This document shows positions 38,461 to 47,861 of a DNA stretch of 64,000 bases, piece by piece; the stretch's first letter is position 1; each line of letters opens with the position of its first letter. The stretch spans positions 1 to 64,000 of the forward strand of contig JAIETK010000002.1 of assembly GCA_019745325.1 (NCBI GenBank), given 5' to 3'. A model generated the notes under the pieces. The model was not told the origin of the DNA. It made no database searches and saw only the letters and a program-made list of their open reading frames with translations. This DNA is from Nitrosomonas sp. GTDB taxonomy: Bacteria > Pseudomonadota > Gammaproteobacteria > Burkholderiales > Nitrosomonadaceae. Position numbers and translations under genes: made by a program.

Positions 38461-39028
38461 ATATCCCTCCATATAAGATGAACTTTGCGCCTCATTTTTG
38501 CGCCATTCTAATTTATTGATGCAATCGTTGATTGCCCAACACCTGCCCTTCAAAAAGAGCAAAGGGCGGAACCGCGAATATACACTTTCTTCACGGCACT
38601 GTCCATTCTTAAATACTGTAAATGTCTGAAATCTTTTCACAAAAAGGCACAATGTCAACAGGGATTTGTTATCTTTGATTTCATTTTTCCTGCTTAATAT
38701 ATTGTCTAATCTTGTAATAATTTAATTTTCCGCAGCCGCGAGATTTTCTTGCGTTCCTCTGAGCAAAATTACATCCCCCGATTCCAATCGCGTCTCATCC
38801 GTCGACAGCGGCATCCGGCGGCATCGTGATCGTCAACAACCGGGGAAAAATTCTTTCATTGCCGCCTTTCATCTAGCCCGAACCATGATAAGCAGGCTGC
38901 AATGGATCAAACATGGTGAAAAACGACCCATGGGGAGTAAAGGCGTAAAGATACTGCAGGATCCGGCCGGCCACAATCGACGCAAAACAAGATGCTATAA
39001 TGAAAGCCTATTAATTATCCTGATCACC
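38461..39028. promoter_or_regulatory. Divergent nirK-gshA promoter region
   Basis: A 568-base stretch containing the start signals of nirK (minus) and gshA (plus) and a small decayed gene fragment at 38722-38814. I looked for NsrR- and FNR-type palindromes upstream of nirK and found none convincing. Confidence 0.4.
38722..38814 (-). pseudogene. C-terminal remnant of a TrkA-C (RCK) domain protein
   Basis: The minus-strand frame ends RRMPLSTDETRLESGDVILL, then RGTQENLAAAEN and a stop, which resembles the end of TrkA-C/RCK regulatory domains of potassium channels and antiporters (LPLxPDTRLxxGDVLVLxGT.E.L). A stop codon lies a few codons upstream and no larger frame joins it. It looks like debris of a lost transporter gene. 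Confidence 0.45.
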
Positions 39029-40336
39029 ATGCCGGTACCTCATCTTTCCACAGCGCTACGCGGACCCATTCTGGAATTAGAAAATCGTATCATCAACGCC
39101 ATGCCGACCATTGAACACTGGCTGCGCAAGAAATGGCGCGAACATGCGATTCCTTTTTATTGTTCGGTCGATTTGCGCAACAGCGGATTCAAGCTTGCGC
39201 CCGTCGATACCAATTTATATCCCGGCGGCTTTAATAATCTCAACCCGGAATTTTTTCCGCTTTGTGTGCAAGCCATGATGAGCGCAATTGAGAAAATTTG
39301 CCCGGAAACCCACAGCATCTTGTTGATTCCGGAAAACCATACGCGCAATGTTTTTTACTTGCAAAACGTCGCAACCTTGCAAAATATCATGCAGCGCGCC
39401 GGACTGAATGTACGCATCGGTACACTGCTGCCCGAAGTGACAAAAGCCGCCGCTTTCGATCTACCGGATGGCCGATCGATCATTCTGGAACCGGTCGTGC
39501 GCAAAGACAACAAACTGGGCACCAAAAACTTCGATCCTTGCGCGGTGTTGCTCAACAACGATTTATCAAACGGTATTCCCGATATCCTACAAGGATTGCA
39601 ACAAACCGTCATTCCACCGTTGCACGCCGGCTGGTCAACCCGCAAAAAATCCAATCACTTCGCTGCGTATGACCGGATCGCTCAGGAATTTGCCGATTTG
39701 ATCGGCATCGACCCCTGGTTGATCAATCCACGATTCTCTTCGTGCGGAGAAATCAATTTCATGGAGAAACAAGGGGTTGAATGTGTCGCGACAGCGATTG
39801 ACCGGATTTTGTCGATCATCCGGAAAAAATACCAACACTACGGCGTCGAAGAAGACCCGTTCGTCATCGTCAAAGCGGATTCCGGCACCTACGGCATGGG
39901 CATCATGACGGTTAAAAGCGGCGAGGATATCTACAGCCTCAATCGCAAGCAACGCAATAAAATGGCAGTTGTTAAGGAAGGCATGCAAGTGTCGCATGTA
40001 CTGGTGCAAGAAGGCGTGTATACCTTTGAAACGATTAACCAGGCAGTGGCGGAGCCCGTCGTTTACATGATTGATCGCTATGTCGTCGGCGGCTTTTACC
40101 GGGTTCATACGGGACGCGGCATCGATGAAAACTTGAACGCGCCGGGTATGCATTTTGTACCGCTGGCATTTGAAACTTCGTGCCTGGAAGCCGATGCCGC
40201 ACACCCCAACATCATCCCGAACCGCTTTTATGCCTATGGCGTAGTCGCGCGTCTCGCCTTACTGGCCGCGGCACTCGAACTGGAACAAACCGATCCGGAC
40301 AAACATCCCCAGCAATCCGCACCCGTGCCGGCATGA
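39029..40336 (+). CDS. gshA: Glutamate-cysteine ligase, Acidithiobacillus/betaproteobacterial type
   Basis: A 435-residue cytosolic ligase making gamma-glutamylcysteine, the first step of glutathione synthesis. It belongs to the class found in Acidithiobacillus and many betaproteobacteria and is unlike E. coli GshA in sequence. Features are FYCSVDLRNSGFKLAPVDTN near residue 47, WSTRKKSNHF, NFMEKQGVECV and KADSGTYGMG near 287, a glycine-rich ATP site resembling ATP-grasp proteins. I choose the ATG at 39029; the upstream ATG at 38885 adds unrelated residues. The stop overlaps the gshB start (ATGA). Confidence 0.88.
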   Translation: MPVPHLSTALRGPILELENRIINAMPTIEHWLRKKWREHAIPFYCSVDLRNSGFKLAPVDTNLYPGGFNNLNPEFFPLCVQAMMSAIEKICPETHSILLIPENHTRNVFYLQNVATLQNIMQRAGLNVRIGTLLPEVTKAAAFDLPDGRSIILEPVVRKDNKLGTKNFDPCAVLLNNDLSNGIPDILQGLQQTVIPPLHAGWSTRKKSNHFAAYDRIAQEFADLIGIDPWLINPRFSSCGEINFMEKQGVECVATAIDRILSIIRKKYQHYGVEEDPFVIVKADSGTYGMGIMTVKSGEDIYSLNRKQRNKMAVVKEGMQVSHVLVQEGVYTFETINQAVAEPVVYMIDRYVVGGFYRVHTGRGIDENLNAPGMHFVPLAFETSCLEADAAHPNIIPNRFYAYGVVARLALLAAALELEQTDPDKHPQQSAPVPA

Positions 40337-41298
40337 AACTCGCGTTCGTCATTGATCAACTGGATTCGATCAAAACCGCCAAGGATTCCAGTTATGCGAT
40401 GATCTGCGAGGCAATCGCCAGAGGACATCAGATCGATGTGATTTATCAACACGACATCGCGTTGATCGACAATACCGTAATCGGCTTCTCACGGGCACTG
40501 ACGTTATCCGACACCCCGCAAACCAATCACCATTGGTACCGGACCGGTGATCCGGTCGCAACACCGTTGCATGCTTTTGATGCGGTATTGATGCGCAAAG
40601 ACCCGCCCTTCGATCTGGAATATGTCTACAGCACCTACTTGCTGGAATTGGCGGAGTCCCAAGGTGCTTGGGTTATCAACAACCCCAAGGCCATCCGCGA
40701 TCACAACGAGAAGCTCGCCATTGCTCAATTCCCGCAATTTACCACACCGACATTGGTCACCAGCCAGCCGCGCCTGATCCGGGATTTTTTGGATGAGCAC
40801 CAGGATATTATCCTCAAGCCGCTCGACGGCATGGGCGGCGCCAGTGTGTTCCGGGTTCATAGCACCGACCATAATCTCAGCGTCATCATCGAAACGTTGA
40901 CGCACTACGGCACCCGCACCATCATGGCGCAGCGCTTTATCCCCGAGATCACGCAGGGAGACAAACGCATTTTACTTATCGGCGGCAAGCCTGTACCCCA
41001 TGCGCTGGCGCGCATCCCCAAACCGGGTGAAACACGCGGCAATCTGGCCGCCGGCGGTACCGGCGTGGCACAACCGCTGTCACAACGCGACCGGGAAATC
41101 GCCGAATCGCTTGGACCTGAATTAGCCCAGCGTGGTTTAATGCTGGTGGGTTTGGATGTGATTGGTGATTATCTGACAGAAATTAACGTCACCAGCCCAA
41201 CGGGCATGCAGGAAATCACCCGGCAAACCGGATTCAATGTCGCGGCTATGATGATCGACGCGATTGAATCAGGGTTCAGGAAACGCGGTATTGATTAA
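40333..41298 (+). CDS. gshB: Glutathione synthetase
   Basis: A 321-residue ATP-grasp ligase that adds glycine to gamma-glutamylcysteine. It starts MKLAFVIDQLDSIKTAKDSS, the typical GshB opening. ATP-grasp marks include DIILKPLDGMGGASVFR near 160 and GDKRILLIGGKPVPHALARIP near 215. The metal-binding end is TEINVTSPTGMQEI. The ATGA overlap with gshA implies translational coupling. Sequence is complete. Confidence 0.95.
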   Translation: MKLAFVIDQLDSIKTAKDSSYAMICEAIARGHQIDVIYQHDIALIDNTVIGFSRALTLSDTPQTNHHWYRTGDPVATPLHAFDAVLMRKDPPFDLEYVYSTYLLELAESQGAWVINNPKAIRDHNEKLAIAQFPQFTTPTLVTSQPRLIRDFLDEHQDIILKPLDGMGGASVFRVHSTDHNLSVIIETLTHYGTRTIMAQRFIPEITQGDKRILLIGGKPVPHALARIPKPGETRGNLAAGGTGVAQPLSQRDREIAESLGPELAQRGLMLVGLDVIGDYLTEINVTSPTGMQEITRQTGFNVAAMMIDAIESGFRKRGID

Positions 41299-41320
41299 AC
41301 TCAGGAAGGTTTGTTGAATG

Positions 41321-41351
41321 CGGCAAGCCTGACATCAGGCCAGACTTGCCG
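41321..41351. terminator. Possible hairpin between convergent gshB and CADD genes
   Basis: CGGCAAG (41321-41327) pairs with CTTGCCG (41345-41351), enclosing a second small stem CCTG/CAGG. There is no clear T-run on either side, so its role as terminator is only suggested by its place between convergent genes. Confidence 0.4.
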
Positions 41352-41378
41352 GAAAAGCTCGCGCAGGTTTTATGCTGC

Positions 41379-42122
41379 TTAATGAACCGTTGCAGCTTGT
41401 TTTTCTTCGCAAATCAGATTGCTGCAATAGGTTTCATGGATACCGTCCAGGAAGCCCCACAGCGCATCGCACGCTTCCTGGGTTGCAGCCAGCACTTCGG
41501 CTTGTTTTTCCGGGGTATCGGCAAAGCGTTCGATAATGGCCCATTCGGCTTGCGAATGATAGATATCCGCTTTTTGATGCACCGAGAAGAATTCATAATC
41601 TTCAGGATTTTTCATGCCATAGAATTTAGCCAGGCCATCGATTTTCACCGCAGCAATATCGGGCACTTGCGACTCAAACGCGTGCAATGCGGCCAAACCG
41701 GCATAGAACGGGCGATTCAGGCAAATATCGCGGAATGTGTTGACCAGATTCTCAGTAGACGGTAATGCATCTGTATTCGCCAGGATCTGATCGTTCGCGC
41801 CCAGTGCAAACGCGAAATTCTTCCACAACGCCGGGTGATTTTTCTCGCCGTGTTCTTCATCGATCAGATTTTTCAACACTTCCTGGCGCACGCTGATGTC
41901 GCCGCTGTTGGTTTCCGAGTGAATATGCGGAGTGTTGAAATGCACCGCGCTCAGGTAGGTCGGTTCCGCCAGCACATTATAAAAATACTGCTCGGCGTAG
42001 TGACGCAATTGTTCCTTGGTCAATTTACCTTCGGTCCATGCGATATAAAATGGATGTTTCAGCAGATGTTTCTCGCTGATAATGGCACTGATTTTTTGTT
42101 TGAGCAGGGTATTGGTTGTCAT
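41379..42122 (-). CDS. CADD-family diiron oxygenase for p-aminobenzoate synthesis
   Basis: A 247-residue heme-oxygenase-like protein related to Chlamydia CADD. All six metal ligands are present with the spacing of CADD plus eight: E89, H96, E150, H182, D186 and H189. K160 matches the lysine proposed as amino donor. In Chlamydia and Nitrosomonas europaea homologues replace PabABC, making p-aminobenzoate for folate from the protein's own tyrosine in a self-sacrificing reaction. Tyr-rich N-terminal segments (Y26, Y42, Y46, Y48) offer candidate donors. GGAG lies upstream. It is a single gene between gshB and metE, with no folate genes nearby. Confidence 0.85.
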   Translation of the reverse strand: MTTNTLLKQKISAIISEKHLLKHPFYIAWTEGKLTKEQLRHYAEQYFYNVLAEPTYLSAVHFNTPHIHSETNSGDISVRQEVLKNLIDEEHGEKNHPALWKNFAFALGANDQILANTDALPSTENLVNTFRDICLNRPFYAGLAALHAFESQVPDIAAVKIDGLAKFYGMKNPEDYEFFSVHQKADIYHSQAEWAIIERFADTPEKQAEVLAATQEACDALWGFLDGIHETYCSNLICEEKQAATVH

Positions 42123-42193
42123 GATTACTCCTTATAAACCGTGATGGATAAAGATGCTGCATATCATCGCTAAATAACACCGGCAAGTCAAAT

Positions 42194-44488
42194 TTAGCTG
42201 GCTTGCGCCGCAAACTGATCCGCTAACTGCCGGCTGGCGGCGATCATGTTGCTGAGCGCCGGTTTCACTTCTTCCCACGTGCGGGTTTTCAATCCGCAAT
42301 CCGGGTTCACCCACAACCGTTCGGGCGGTATCCGCTGCGCCGCTTTTTCCAGCAATTGCACAATCGAATCGACTGACGGAATATTGGGCGAATGAATATC
42401 GTACACACCCGGCCCGATTTCATTCGGATACTGGAAGCGGTCGAAAGCATCGAGCAATTCCATCGCCGAACGGGAAGTTTCAATGGTAATGACATCCGCG
42501 TCCATGCGCGCAATCGCTTCAATGATGTCATTGAATTCAGAATAACACATATGCGTATGAATTTGGGTTTGGTCGGTGACGCCGTTGGCGGCGATGCGAA
42601 ATGCCCGGATCGCCCAATCCAGATAGTTATTCCACTGCGAATTCCGCAGTGGCAACCCTTCCCGCAGCGCCGCTTCGTCGATCTGAATCATGCGGATACC
42701 GGCTTGCTCCAGCGCCAATACTTCATCGCGAATCGCCAGTGCCAATTGCAAACAAGTTTCCGAACGCGGCTGATCATCGCGCACGAACGACCAGTTCAAC
42801 ATCGTCACCGGGCCTGTCAGCATACCCTTCATCGGCTTTCCGGTGAGCGATTGGGCGTATTCAATCCACTCCGTGGTAATCGCTTGCACATGCGATACAT
42901 CGCCAAAAATAACCGGCGGCTTCACGCAGCGCGAACCGTATGATTGTACCCAGCCAAATTGGGTAAACGCGAAACCGTCCAGATGTTCGCCGAAATATTC
43001 CACCATATCGTTACGCTCGGGTTCGCCGTGCACCAGGACATCCAATCCCAGCGCTTCCTGCTCGCGTACGCAGTGTTCGATTTCTTGCTGCATCGCCCGG
43101 CGATAATCCGCTTTCGCCAACTGACCGGCGCGAAAATCGCGGCGTGTTTGCCGGATTTGCTGCGTTTGCGGAAACGAACCGATGGTCGTGGTCGGAAACA
43201 GCGGTAAGCGGAATTGATTCTGCTGCACGATGGCGCGTTTTGGATATGGCGAGCGGCGATTACCCATTGCATTGGTGATTTGCTGCAAGCGTGTTTTGAC
43301 CAGCGGATGATGCACGCGGTTGGATTGTTTGCGGCCGCTGATCGCGGCATGATTATCTCGTAGAACATCCGCAACGCTTTCACGGCCATGATTGAGCGCT
43401 TTTGCCAATACCGCCACCTCATCCAGTTTTTGCACCGCAAACGCAAGCCACGAATGAATCTCACGATCCAGCTTGGTCTCGTTCGCGGTGTCGACCGGCA
43501 CATGCAGCAACGAACACGAAGGCGCCAACCACAGCCGATCTTGCAACCGGGCATGCACCGGTTCCAGCCAATCCAACGTCACGGTCAGATCGGTTTTCCA
43601 GATATTGCGGCCATTCACAACGCCCAATGACAAAATTTTGTGCGCCGGCAGCCAGTCGATCACTTTGGCGACTTCATCGTGCGCCGAAACAGCATCCAGA
43701 TGCAACCCCGCGACCGGCAGTTCACACGCCAATTGCAGATTATCTTGCAGTTGCCCGAAATAGGTCGTCAACAGCAATTTCACCGGCGTGGTTTGCAGTT
43801 GATAATACGCTTGCCGCAATGCGTGTTTCCACGGTTCCGGCAGCTCCATCACCAGCACCGGTTCGTCGATCTGCACCCAGTCGATACCGGCGCTTTTGAG
43901 TTCGTTCAGCAATTGCGCATAAACCGCCAGCAATTCTTCGAGCAGCTCGAGCTTGTCGCTGCCGTCCTTGGATTTTCCCAGCCACAAATAACTGACCGGC
44001 CCCAGAATCACCGGCTTGACCTGCGAATGAACCGTTTGCGCTTGCCGGATTTGTTCAAGCAAGCGGTTAGCATTCAACGCGAAGCGCGTTTCACTGGAAA
44101 ATTCGGGCACGATGTAATGATAATTGGTATCGAACCATTTCGTCATTTCACCGGCGTGAACGCAGCCGCAGGCGGATTTATCGGCGGGCGAGCGGCCTCT
44201 GGCGACGCGAAAATAGCTGTCCAATTCGCTACCCGCCAAAACCGCAACCCGTTCAGGAACGTTGCCGAGCATGAAGCTGGTATCCAGCACATGATCGTAT
44301 AATGAAAAATCGCCTGCCGGAATCCAATCCAGTTGCGATTGGTCCTGCCAATGCTGCACACGCAATGTGTTGGCGGTATCCAATAAAACCTGTTCGGAAG
44401 TCTCCCCTTTCCAGTATTTTTCCAATGCAAATTTTAATTCGCGGTTTCTGCCGATACGCGGAAATCCAAGGTTATGTGTCGTTACCAT
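42194..44488 (-). CDS. metE: Cobalamin-independent methionine synthase
   Basis: A 764-residue enzyme transferring a methyl group from methyltetrahydrofolate-triglutamate to homocysteine. Both TIM-barrel halves are present: N-terminal [20 protein letters not shown] and C-terminal [17 protein letters not shown]. The zinc ligands are in HTHMCYSEF (His, Cys), the Glu after it and NPDCGLKTR (Cys). It is divergent from metR, its usual activator. MetE is used when B12 is short, which is relevant given the B12 uptake operon in the same window. Confidence 0.96.
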   Translation of the reverse strand: MVTTHNLGFPRIGRNRELKFALEKYWKGETSEQVLLDTANTLRVQHWQDQSQLDWIPAGDFSLYDHVLDTSFMLGNVPERVAVLAGSELDSYFRVARGRSPADKSACGCVHAGEMTKWFDTNYHYIVPEFSSETRFALNANRLLEQIRQAQTVHSQVKPVILGPVSYLWLGKSKDGSDKLELLEELLAVYAQLLNELKSAGIDWVQIDEPVLVMELPEPWKHALRQAYYQLQTTPVKLLLTTYFGQLQDNLQLACELPVAGLHLDAVSAHDEVAKVIDWLPAHKILSLGVVNGRNIWKTDLTVTLDWLEPVHARLQDRLWLAPSCSLLHVPVDTANETKLDREIHSWLAFAVQKLDEVAVLAKALNHGRESVADVLRDNHAAISGRKQSNRVHHPLVKTRLQQITNAMGNRRSPYPKRAIVQQNQFRLPLFPTTTIGSFPQTQQIRQTRRDFRAGQLAKADYRRAMQQEIEHCVREQEALGLDVLVHGEPERNDMVEYFGEHLDGFAFTQFGWVQSYGSRCVKPPVIFGDVSHVQAITTEWIEYAQSLTGKPMKGMLTGPVTMLNWSFVRDDQPRSETCLQLALAIRDEVLALEQAGIRMIQIDEAALREGLPLRNSQWNNYLDWAIRAFRIAANGVTDQTQIHTHMCYSEFNDIIEAIARMDADVITIETSRSAMELLDAFDRFQYPNEIGPGVYDIHSPNIPSVDSIVQLLEKAAQRIPPERLWVNPDCGLKTRTWEEVKPALSNMIAASRQLADQFAAQAS

Positions 44489-44592
44489 TGTTTCATCACC
44501 ATTCGAAGTTATTCAAAGTGACGCTATTGTATGAAGGGTGATTAATAAATAATAATGATAAGTTTCAAACTTCCAATAAGGTTTCCTCATAC
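44489..44592. promoter_or_regulatory. metE-metR divergent control region
   Basis: A 104-base intergenic region that should hold both promoters and the MetR sites. AAGTTTCAAACTT at 44560-44572 is a perfect 13-base palindrome. Matches to the enteric MetR consensus TGAA-N5-TTCA are only partial (CGAAGTTATTCAA near 44506), so the operator call is tentative. Confidence 0.45.
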
Positions 44593-45492
44593 ATGATCGA
44601 ACATAGCCACCTGAAAATCATCCAGGCGCTGCACGCCAACGGTACTTTGACCGAAGCCGCCAATGCGCTGTGCCTCAGCCAACCGGCGTTATCCCATCAA
44701 ATCAGCTATCTGGAAAAGAAACTCGGCATCGCGCTGTGGGAGCGCGAAGGCCGCAATTTGCGCCTGACCCAAGCCGGGCTGCTGTTATTGGAAACCGCCA
44801 ATCAAGTGCTGCCGGTAATCGCACAAACGGAAAAGATGCTCGAAGCCTACCGCGAAGGCAAGCAAGGCATCCTGCGCATCGGCGTGGAGTGCTACCCCTG
44901 CTTCGAATGGCTCACCGGCATGATCGGCCAGTACATGCGGCAAATGCCCGGCATCGACGTCGACATCGTGCAGAAATTCCAATTCTCCGGCCTGGAAGGT
45001 CTGTTGAATCATCACATCGATGTATTGATCACGCCCGATCTGGTCAAAAAAGACAATATCGCGTATGAAATCCTCGCGGAATATCAATTAGTCTTACTGA
45101 CAGCACCCGATCATCCGCTGGCCAATTTGCAACAAATAACACCGGAGCTTTTGAGCAAAGAAACGCTGCTAACCTTCCCGGTACCGCTCGAACGGCTCGA
45201 CATCCTCACGCATTTCCTCACCCCCGCGCACCTCGAACCGGAAAAACTGAAACCCATCGAATCATTGGAAATCATGTTGCAAATGACCGCCTTCAACCGC
45301 GGCATGTGCGTCCTGCCGGAATGGCTCGCCGACATCAAGAACAAAGACCTGAACCTCAAAAAAATCCAGATCGGCGAGCAAGGCTTGTTTCAGAAATTAT
45401 ATTTGGCAATGCGGGAAGCAGATAAATCGGTCCCGTATATCCGACAGTTTATTGAGGTGGGTCAGAAGGCTGCGAAGAATCCGATTATTTAA
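44593..45492 (+). CDS. metR: LysR-type regulator MetR
   Basis: A 299-residue transcription factor. Residues 1-60 are the LysR helix-turn-helix (TLTEAANALCLSQPALSHQI). The effector domain contains GVECYPCFEWL near 97 and the MetR-like GLLNHHIDVLITPD. MetR binds homocysteine and activates metE and other methionine genes; the divergent metE supports the assignment. Its stop is 14 bases from that of the SIR2 gene (convergent). Confidence 0.92.
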   Translation: MIEHSHLKIIQALHANGTLTEAANALCLSQPALSHQISYLEKKLGIALWEREGRNLRLTQAGLLLLETANQVLPVIAQTEKMLEAYREGKQGILRIGVECYPCFEWLTGMIGQYMRQMPGIDVDIVQKFQFSGLEGLLNHHIDVLITPDLVKKDNIAYEILAEYQLVLLTAPDHPLANLQQITPELLSKETLLTFPVPLERLDILTHFLTPAHLEPEKLKPIESLEIMLQMTAFNRGMCVLPEWLADIKNKDLNLKKIQIGEQGLFQKLYLAMREADKSVPYIRQFIEVGQKAAKNPII

Positions 45493-45506
45493 AAATTTTA
45501 GTAAAA

Positions 45507-47642
45507 TCAAGACAAAGCATGTTGACAGCAAAACCTTAGTTTCTCTCCCGAACCACATGGGCACTCGTCATAGGGTCCTAATCTCTGCCGTTTGATTTCT
45601 TCTTCTAATAAGGTACGGCTACGTTTTCTCCAGCGAGAAATTTGAGTATCGGAATTACGCAGATCCCCCCAAACTACTGGCGTGGATAATGAAGAATTTT
45701 TCTGAGGGATAAATAATCCAGAAAATTGGTCTCGTGCTTGTTGGAGCACAGCTGGCGGGATAGTTTTATTCAGACCAGAATTGATCGCTGTAACGATTTG
45801 ACTTCCGTTATCTGCTGCGAGCGACTGTGCAATCTCTCGTCGGAAACTTGCACCAGTTGAAGATTCGCGAAATTTTATTATTCCGAAAAGCAAGTCTGGA
45901 TTTTTCCTTATTATTTCTCCAACATCAGAGTTGAAGCGTCCTGTTAATACATAACTGGCCGCATCCTGAGCCCATTGTTCAGCTTCAACAGCGGAAAACG
46001 CGACACTCGCCAGCTTTTCACTACCAAAAATCATTCTGGCCGAACTAGCTTGAATGTGCCGACAGATAATTCCACTGCTTATCACTTTGGCAAGCCTGAG
46101 TGTTGGGAATGATAACCACCGAGGAATAACATTTCTCGGTGTACCCTGACTAACTCCTAACATGCGACGTATTGAAGGATTCATGAGTGCTCCACGCGTT
46201 TTTTCCGCGACTGACTCTGATAGTTTCGCTTTCGACACATCAAAAACAGACAACTCAAGATGCTGAAAAAGTTTCTCAGCCTCATTCTCCTTACCTTTAA
46301 CAGGCAAAAGCTGTTTACGGATACGTTCAGATATGCTGAGCGGCAAAAACTCTCCGCTCAAACCATTATTTGAGCCTTGATTCATCAATCCTAAATCACC
46401 AACTAGCGCTCGTTCATCAGCAAAAATAACTGAAGGAGTCGGTGGAGGGATAACCAAACGAAGTGAACCACTTTCGACAAAAATCCAAAACGCTTCGTAG
46501 CCAAGAAGATCATGCACACGGGCTAAATGATCTATTGATACACAAACTATATCGAAACATAGCAACCCAACAACAATGTCATGCAAAGCCGAATAGTTAT
46601 AAAACTCAATCTCACCGTCAACATAGCCTTCCCCAATTATCGCCTGTGACTGAATACTTCCCGATAATGATTCAAAGTTTAATGTATGAGAAGTTGTCCA
46701 AGTACCTCGGGTTACAACAAGATCGGCAAGATAATAGATACTTTGCTGATTGGAAACCTCCTCTTTGCTCTCGTTAACTGTCTGTATTGATTTATTTGAT
46801 GCGAAATCAGCAATTACTTCCAATACTTCAAGAGCATCACGGTGATCGGTCGCATCAGGTACATATCGAATTCGTCGTACTGTTGCAGGAAGCTTGTTTC
46901 GTTCTTCCGATGTAACTATGAAGTGTGGCCCTACGCCGAATAATGTACGTATAGTCGAGCACGCCTCCAGGTTTTGAAAAACGTACTCATCTCGCAAACC
47001 GTATCCAAGAAACAATACAGTTGTATTCGAAAATATTGCCTGCATAGCTTCAAGATAGCCATTCTCCAATTGGAGTGACTCGTAATCGTGCGTTGAGAAA
47101 ACCATGGACTCTACCGAGCTAACAGAACCATGTAGCTTGCAAATGAATTTTGATCGTTGATGAAGTAACTGTGGAAGACGTTCGATATCGGAACGCTGAA
47201 TAGTTATATGTTCGGGCAAACTATGTTCCAGCGCTTCGTCTACGTTAGTCGTAACTATGTAAACGTTTGGGATCTTACATATCGCTCTTATGAAACGTCT
47301 GTATACCCCAGTGGCATGTTGTGGACGAAACTGATCTGACAAGAATGTGAAATACCGCGACTGGTTCGCAGTACGCATTTGCTCGAATAGCTCGGGGTAT
47401 TTAGCTCCTTCCAGTAGTCGAGAAGAAAAAACTCCATCGTAATTGCGTTCTTCTCTTGAAAATACAGTGTGCATCTGTGCAGCCAGTTCGTTCCAGAATG
47501 GATATTTTGCCCACGAACTTACTCCGGCACCTACCCATATTATCAAAGGACGAGTTTGATCTCGTGCAGCTGTCGTAAGTGAATTGAGCGCTTTAAGAGT
47601 CTCTTGGTCATTACAAAACAAGTTGATTCCTCCTACCGACAA
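45507..47642 (-). CDS. SIR2-like NADase-domain protein with C-terminal SEC-C zinc motif
   Basis: A 711-residue protein with no recognised full-length family. The N-terminal 250 residues are a SIR2-like domain: GAGVS (38-42), TTNVDEALE with N133 and D135, KLHGS with H171, and GYG at 213-215. In antiphage proteins such domains (ThsA, DSR, SIR2-HerA) destroy NAD+. About 430 residues of unknown fold follow, with no transmembrane segment. The end is a SEC-C motif, CPCGSGEKLRFCC (C694, C696, C705, C706), a small zinc finger also found in SecA. No partner gene is adjacent: metR is convergent and the Fic gene is separate. The gene is more AT-rich than metR and the Fic gene, suggesting horizontal gain. 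A defence role is inferred. Confidence 0.75.
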   Translation of the reverse strand: MSVGGINLFCNDQETLKALNSLTTAARDQTRPLIIWVGAGVSSWAKYPFWNELAAQMHTVFSREERNYDGVFSSRLLEGAKYPELFEQMRTANQSRYFTFLSDQFRPQHATGVYRRFIRAICKIPNVYIVTTNVDEALEHSLPEHITIQRSDIERLPQLLHQRSKFICKLHGSVSSVESMVFSTHDYESLQLENGYLEAMQAIFSNTTVLFLGYGLRDEYVFQNLEACSTIRTLFGVGPHFIVTSEERNKLPATVRRIRYVPDATDHRDALEVLEVIADFASNKSIQTVNESKEEVSNQQSIYYLADLVVTRGTWTTSHTLNFESLSGSIQSQAIIGEGYVDGEIEFYNYSALHDIVVGLLCFDIVCVSIDHLARVHDLLGYEAFWIFVESGSLRLVIPPPTPSVIFADERALVGDLGLMNQGSNNGLSGEFLPLSISERIRKQLLPVKGKENEAEKLFQHLELSVFDVSKAKLSESVAEKTRGALMNPSIRRMLGVSQGTPRNVIPRWLSFPTLRLAKVISSGIICRHIQASSARMIFGSEKLASVAFSAVEAEQWAQDAASYVLTGRFNSDVGEIIRKNPDLLFGIIKFRESSTGASFRREIAQSLAADNGSQIVTAINSGLNKTIPPAVLQQARDQFSGLFIPQKNSSLSTPVVWGDLRNSDTQISRWRKRSRTLLEEEIKRQRLGPYDECPCGSGEKLRFCCQHALS

Positions 47643-47861
47643 CCAAAATAGTTCGACTCAGAACAGCAAAATATAAATTATACAACCACCTAATTTAGAT
47701 AATTTTATATCTCTACTACTTAACAAATTCTAATGACGAATCCGTAACCCGACAAAGCAATAATTATCAGACGCTACATAATACATTCGACCCAGCACTT
47801 GCCACCCGAGGCGATTGCTCCAGAAAGCTGATTATAGAAAATTATTTCCTCTCGTCTCAAA

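Noticed and set aside
38461..38760. NsrR- or FNR-type operator upstream of nirK
   Set aside because: Candidate half-sites (TTGATGCAATCG, AATACTGTAAATG) do not have correct spacing or symmetry.
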